Below are positions 59,832 through 64,000 of a stretch of 64,000 nt of DNA, one piece after another. The notes under the pieces were generated by a model. That model ran no database searches and was not told where the DNA came from. It saw only the letters and a program-made list of their open reading frames with translations. The translations under genes and the position numbers were made by a program. The first letter of the stretch is position 1. Each line of letters starts with the position of its first letter. Origin of the DNA: Terrirhizobium terrae (GTDB lineage Bacteria; Pseudomonadota; Alphaproteobacteria; Rhizobiales; Rhizobiaceae); NCBI RefSeq assembly GCF_030323265.1, contig NZ_CP104992.1, positions 1,711,501-1,775,500 of the forward strand, written 5' to 3'.

Positions 59832-61221
59832 TTAAGACGCCAGAGCCGTCATGATCCGCGCCCAGGAGCGGATGCCCTTGTGGAAGGACTTGAGGTCGTA
59901 TTTCTCGTTTGGCGAATGGATGCGGTCGTCAACGAGGCCGAAGCCCACCAGCAGCGAATCCATGCCGAGCATCTTCTGGAAATCACCGACGATCGGGATC
60001 GATCCACCCATGCCGATGATGACGGCCGGGTTCTTCCACTCATCCGACAGCGCGCCCTTGGCCTTGGTAAGTGCCGGCAGATCGTAGGACAGCTGGATCG
60101 CCGGTGAGCCGCCATGCTCATGGAACTCCACTGTGCAATCGTCAGGGATCTTCGAGCGGACATAGGCGCGGAAGGCTTCGCGGATCTTGGCCGGATCCTG
60201 CTGGCCGACGAGGCGGAAGGAGACCTTTGCCGACGCCTGGGCGGCAATCACGGTCTTGAAGCCTTCGCCGGTATAGCCGCCGGTAATGCCGTTGATCTCG
60301 GCGGTCGGACGCGCCCAGGTGAGTTCCAGAACCGAGCGGCCCTTTTCACCGGATGGAATGGACAGGCCGACGCCGCCAAGGAAGCTCTCCGAGCTGCGGC
60401 CGAGCTGTTCCCAGCCTTCCTTGATATTGGTCGGGGTTTCCTCGACGCCTTCATAGAAGCCTTCGAGCGTCACGCGGCCGGTCTCGTCATGCAGGCCGGC
60501 AAGGATGTCGGTGAGAATATGGATCGGGTTGGCCGCAGCGCCACCGAAAAGACCTGAATGCAGGTCGCGATCGGCCGCCTTGACGGTGATTTCCTCGCCG
60601 ACGAGGCCGCGCAGGGCCGCCGCAATCGCCGGCGTATCGCCGTCCCACATGCCTGTATCGCAGACCAGCGCGTATTCGGCCTTCAGCTCGTCCGCATTGG
60701 CCTGGAGGAAGGGCTTGAGCGACGGAGAGCCGGATTCCTCCTCGCCCTCGAACAGGATCGTCACCTTGATCGGCAGCTTGCCATGCGTTTCCTTATAGGC
60801 GCGGCAGGCTTCTACGAAGGTCAGCAACTGGCCCTTGTCGTCGGCCGTACCGCGGCCGGTCAGCACCTTGCGGCCGGGCGACAGTTCCTTGATCTTCGGG
60901 TCGAAGGGCAGAATCTTCCCAGAGTTCGATCGGATCGACCGGCTGCACGTCGTAATGGCCGTAGAAGAGAACATGCGGCGCGTCGGCGGTGGCGCCGTCG
61001 TGATGAGCAACGACCATCGGATGGCCGGCCGTGTCGCGAACGGAGGCCTCGAAACCGATGCCTTTCAGTTCGGCCACCAGCCATTCGGCAGCCTTGCGGC
61101 AGTCGTCCTTGTAGGCCGGATCGGTCGAGATCGACTTGATGCGCACCAGCGAGAAGAGACGCTCGATGCTGGCATCCAGGTTCTGGTCGGCGCGATCGAG
61201 AACGGCGGAAATATCGGTCAT
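59832..61221 (-). CDS. M20 family dipeptidase, frameshifted
   Basis: A zinc-dependent peptidase (carnosinase/DapE-like), about 462 residues when repaired. It begins MTDISAVLDRADQNLDASIERL; metal ligands are in FYGHYDVQP, GRGTADDKGQ and LFEGEEESGSP, and the dimer domain follows (DLHSGLFGGAAANPI). The frame breaks near 60911-60917 beside a GAATC site; one base removed joins DPIELWE to PFDPKIKELSPGR. Start ATG 61221. Divergent from lactate permease. Confidence 0.9.
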
Positions 61222-61464
61222 GGAAATCACCCTGTCTTTGAGCGGGCGGTCGCAACGAAGGGCGGCCGGCTTCCGCGCCCCGAGTGTTAGCAAGCAAGCG
61301 TGGCGCGGCACAATGGCAAATCCCGCCTCACGCTCTTCTCCGCAACCTCTCGTATCGGCCGTATGCAACTTTGGTCGTGGCCTGCAACTCTGGACTGTCT
61401 CATCCATCGGGATGTATGTTTCAGGATCGGACATTATTTCGTCCGGCCTTGGGAGGGGCTTTCA

Positions 61465-63130
61465 ATGTGGAATCAAGTCTATGACCCCATGGGCAGTGCT
61501 GTTCTGTCCACCATTCTTGCTGCAATCCCTGTTCTCATCCTTCTCGGCCTCATCGCCACCAATGTCGTCAAGGCGCATGTGGCCGCCATCATCGCGCTGA
61601 TCATCGCCAATCTCATCGCGATCTTCATCTTCACCATGCCGGTCGGCATGTCGCTTTCCGCAACCGTTCTGGGTGCGGTCACCGGCTTTTTCCCGATCGG
61701 CTGGATCGTCTTGAACGTCATCTTCCTCTACCGGCTGACGGTGGAGAAGGGACAGTTCGAGAAACTGCAGCAGACGATCGGCAGCGTCACGGATGATCGC
61801 CGCATCCAGCTTTTGCTGATCGCCTTCGCCTTCGGCGCCTTCTTCGAGGGCGCTTCCGGCTTCGGCACGCCGGTGGCCGTCACCGGTGCGATCCTGATCG
61901 GCCTCGGCTTCTCGCCGCTTGCGGCCTCCGGTCTATCGCTGATCGCCAATACGGCGCCGGTTGCCTACGGCGCGCTCGGCACGCCGATCCAGGGCCTGTC
62001 CCAGGTCACCGGTATTGATCCCTATCTGCTCGGCGCCATGGTGGGCCGGCAGTTGCCGTTCTTCTCCGTGCTCGTGCCGTTCTGGCTGATCTGGGTGTTT
62101 GCCGGCAGGAAGGGCATGATGCAGATCTGGCCGGCCATCCTGGTCACCGGCGCATCCTTCGCCATCTCGCAATTCGCGATCTCCAACTATATCAACCCCT
62201 GGATCGTCGACATCGGCGCCTCGCTGATCTCGATGGCCTGCCTGATCGGCTTCCTGCGCGTCTGGCAGCCGAAGGAGGTCTGGACCTCGCCCAAGCTGCG
62301 CGGCCATGACATTTCCGATGACGGCACGCTCAAGCAGGCGAAACCGGCGGTACGACCGTCGCCGAAGGAGATCCGTGCAGCACTCACACCCTGGGTGATC
62401 GTCTGCGTCGTGCTCCTCATCTGGGGTACGGGCTTCTTCAAGTCGGCGGTCAATTCCTGGGCAGTGTGGAACTACCCGGTCCCCGGCCTCGACAAGATGA
62501 TCGCCAAGATGCCGCCGGTGGCGCCGGGACCGACGCCTGAAGCGGCGACCTTCTCCTTCACATGGCTGTCCTATACGGGCACGGGCATGTTCATCGCGGC
62601 GGTGCTCTCCGGCTTCGCCATGGGCTTCACGCCAATCGGGATGCTTAAAACCTACGGCCAGACGATTAAGCTCTGCGCCTATTCGCTGATCACCATCGCG
62701 GCCATGCTGGCGCTCGGCACGCTGACGCGCCTGTCGGGGATCGATCTCGACGCTCGGCCTGGCATTCGCCGCGACGGGCGTGTTCTATCCCTTCTTCGGC
62801 ACGTTGCTAGGCTGGCTTGGCGTGGCATTGACCGGCTCTGACACAGCGTCGAACATCCTGTTCGGCAATCTGCAGAAGGTGACATCCGAACAGCTGGGGC
62901 TTTCGCCGATCCTGATGGGCGCGGCGAACTCGTCCGGCGGCGTCATGGGCAAGATGATCGATGCCCAGTCGATTGTCGTTGCCTCGACCGCGACCGGGTG
63001 GTTCGGACACGAAGGCAGCATCCTGCGCTTCGTTTTCTGGCATTCCATCGTGCTCGCCTGCCTTGTCGGCGTATTGGTAACACTGCAGGCCTATGTCTGG
63101 CCGTTCACGGCCATGGTCGTCCAGCCATAA
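61465..63130 (+). CDS. lldP: L-lactate permease, frameshifted
   Basis: A large inner-membrane transporter taking up L-lactate or glycolate. About 554 residues when repaired, with 12-13 hydrophobic segments; the family core is [21 protein letters not shown] and the C-terminal [16 protein letters not shown]. The frame breaks at GATCTC 62743-62748 where GAYTC is expected ([12 protein letters not shown]), a one-base insertion. ATG 61465 follows GGGAGGGG. A MarR gene follows, convergent. Lactate dehydrogenase genes are not adjacent. Confidence 0.92.
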
Positions 63131-63149
63131 GGCGGAAAGGAACCGATAC

Positions 63150-63182
63150 GAAAACGGCGTCCGGATCGCTCCGGGCGCTGTT
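63150..63182 (+). terminator. terminator of the lactate permease gene
   Basis: ACGGCGTCCGGA pairs with TCCGGGCGCTGT through several G-T pairs around a short loop, ending in TTTGTGTTTT. It lies about 20 bp after the stop. Confidence 0.6.
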
Positions 63183-63198
63183 TGTGTTTTGGAAGATG

Positions 63199-63630
63199 TC
63201 AGGCCTTGCGGCTGTTGCCGATGATGAGGCGCATATATTCCATCATCAACTCCCGCTCGAATGTGCGGAATCCGGCAAAAAGCGCGCTGTCGGCTTCGGC
63301 GGCAGCCTCAAGCGCGTTCGCCTCCAGTGATCGGCCAAGGTCCGTCAGGCTGATGATCTGCGCGCGCTTGTCGCTCGGATGGGGTGTGCGGGCAATCAGT
63401 CCGTCCCGCTCCATGCGGGCGAGTGTATTGGCAAGCGTTGCCTGCTCCACCTCCAGCTTGTCGAGCAGTTGTTTCTGGGTCAGTCCGTCCTGCTGCCAGA
63501 GCTCCAGCAGAACCGGAAACTGACCGGGCGAGAAGCCAAGCACGGTGGCGCGCTTCTGCAATGATCGCGAAAAGACCCTGGCAAGCTGGCCAGCCAGATA
63601 GGTGGCCGACTGAGAACGATCAAATCCCAT
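63199..63630 (-). CDS. MarR family transcriptional regulator
   Basis: A 143-residue dimeric winged-helix repressor. It has LLELWQQDGLTQKQLLDKLEVEQATLANTLARMERDGLIARTPHPSDKRAQIISLT, with the wing and the conserved D-x-R. ATG 63630 (MGFDRSQSATYL) is the natural start; the longer frame to 63864 crosses a terminator palindrome. It might regulate lldP or the gene right of the window; no operator was identified. Confidence 0.92.
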   Translation of the reverse strand: MGFDRSQSATYLAGQLARVFSRSLQKRATVLGFSPGQFPVLLELWQQDGLTQKQLLDKLEVEQATLANTLARMERDGLIARTPHPSDKRAQIISLTDLGRSLEANALEAAAEADSALFAGFRTFERELMMEYMRLIIGNSRKA

Positions 63631-63730
63631 GGCCTCGGTCCTTACCCTCCCCACGGGTTGCTGGCAGGCGATGATTTGGAACACTGTGATAGCCGCTTGG
63701 AATTGGCAAGATGGGTGCTGGACGAGACAC

Positions 63731-63769
63731 AAAAAAACGCCACGGCCGGGAGGGGAACGGCCGTGGCGT
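63731..63769 (-). terminator. strong leftward intrinsic terminator
   Basis: A 12-bp perfect stem, ACGCCACGGCCG (63737-63748) and CGGCCGTGGCGT (63758-63769), 9-base loop, followed leftward by T7 on the minus strand. It ends a transcript coming from the right, so a leftward gene probably ends a short way beyond. Confidence 0.88.
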
Positions 63770-64000
63770 CGGATGGGAGGACAAAGGCCCGGAGAGGGGG
63801 ATAGGCCTTTGCCCGGTCTGAAGAGGCGGGGGACGAGCCTTCTTCTAGACTGCGGCGTGATCAATCGCCGGTGACCTTGAAATGTGAGGCGGAATGCGGC
63901 TTTTCAAGGGAAGTGTGGATTACAATTCGGTAACGTTGGCGGGAGCTGGGGGAGCCTTTCGATCACAAGTTTTCATGGACGCCGCGCATGGGTCACGCTA
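63770..64000. other. right edge of the window, no gene seen
   Basis: 231 bp without an ORF that has a start signal and family match. It might be the 3' region of a leftward gene or RNA ending at the terminator at 63731-63769. Confidence 0.5.

Noticed and set aside
59554..59835. A 93-codon frame at 59554 as a gene
   Set aside because: No ribosome binding site, no recognisable domain, and it runs through a terminator-like hairpin.

Overview
The window looks like an origin-proximal piece of a Rhizobiaceae chromosome (Rhizobium/Agrobacterium/Neorhizobium type). Evidence: high GC; a CP4-like AroA beside the TIGR02300 'FYDLN' protein; the rimP-nusA-ylxR-infB and dnaX-ybaB-recR blocks; two CCTCCTCCC-loop sRNAs of the alpha-r14/suhB family; RIME-type palindromic repeats; and CcrM-type GANTC sites. 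Gene density is high and most of it is core metabolism and information processing, with no prophage, insertion sequence, CRISPR array or integrated element visible.

Layout. 0-2.5 kb: end of a sugar-uptake/catabolism locus (Gfo/Idh/MocA dehydrogenase, ABC ATPase). 2.5-7.3 kb: tRNA-Ala, TIGR02300 protein, then aroA-cmk-rpsA. 7.3-10.9 kb: two low-complexity proteins of unknown function and ribonuclease D. 11-15.7 kb: an sRNA, a Pho-box-preceded alkaline phosphatase, and a Tat protein plus ABC ATPase plus histidine-rich FtsX-type permease. 15.7-20.7 kb: Ldh-type dehydrogenase, exbB-exbD-tonB and kduD. 20.7-26.6 kb: rimP-nusA-ylxR-infB (leftward). 26.8-35.4 kb: MFS exporter, lytic transglycosylase, recR, MOSC protein, PagL-like deacylase, LysE exporter, ybaB-dnaX and SRP RNA. 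35.5-45.7 kb: HIT-nudC, pheA, kdsB, cytochrome c, AEC carrier, adenosine kinase, hydroxyacid dehydrogenase, moeB, recF. 45.9-50 kb: cupin-slyX, ltrA, LysE, TetR with a divergent small membrane protein. 49.8-55.7 kb: dnaK-dnaJ behind a sigma-32-like promoter, and PBP1A. 56-59.4 kb: a run of small stress-type genes with EcfG-like promoters, ybaK, a second alpha-r14 sRNA, cspA. 59.8-63.6 kb: M20 dipeptidase, L-lactate permease, MarR regulator.

A striking property of the sequence is the number of broken reading frames in conserved and even essential genes (aroA, nusA, dnaJ, moeB). I count about sixteen disruptions. Eight are losses of one G or C in a short G/C run. Six are one-base insertions, and every one lies at or beside a GANTC (CcrM) site; in three of them GATCTC stands where GAYTC is expected. 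This pattern points to uncorrected single-molecule sequencing with methylation-linked miscalls rather than gene decay, so the affected genes are annotated as whole genes with the break marked.

The best candidates for new biology are the Tat-protein/ABC/His-rich-permease module next to the zinc-type alkaline phosphatase, the small-protein stress island, the paired TetR operators in front of a small membrane protein, and the two sRNA paralogues.
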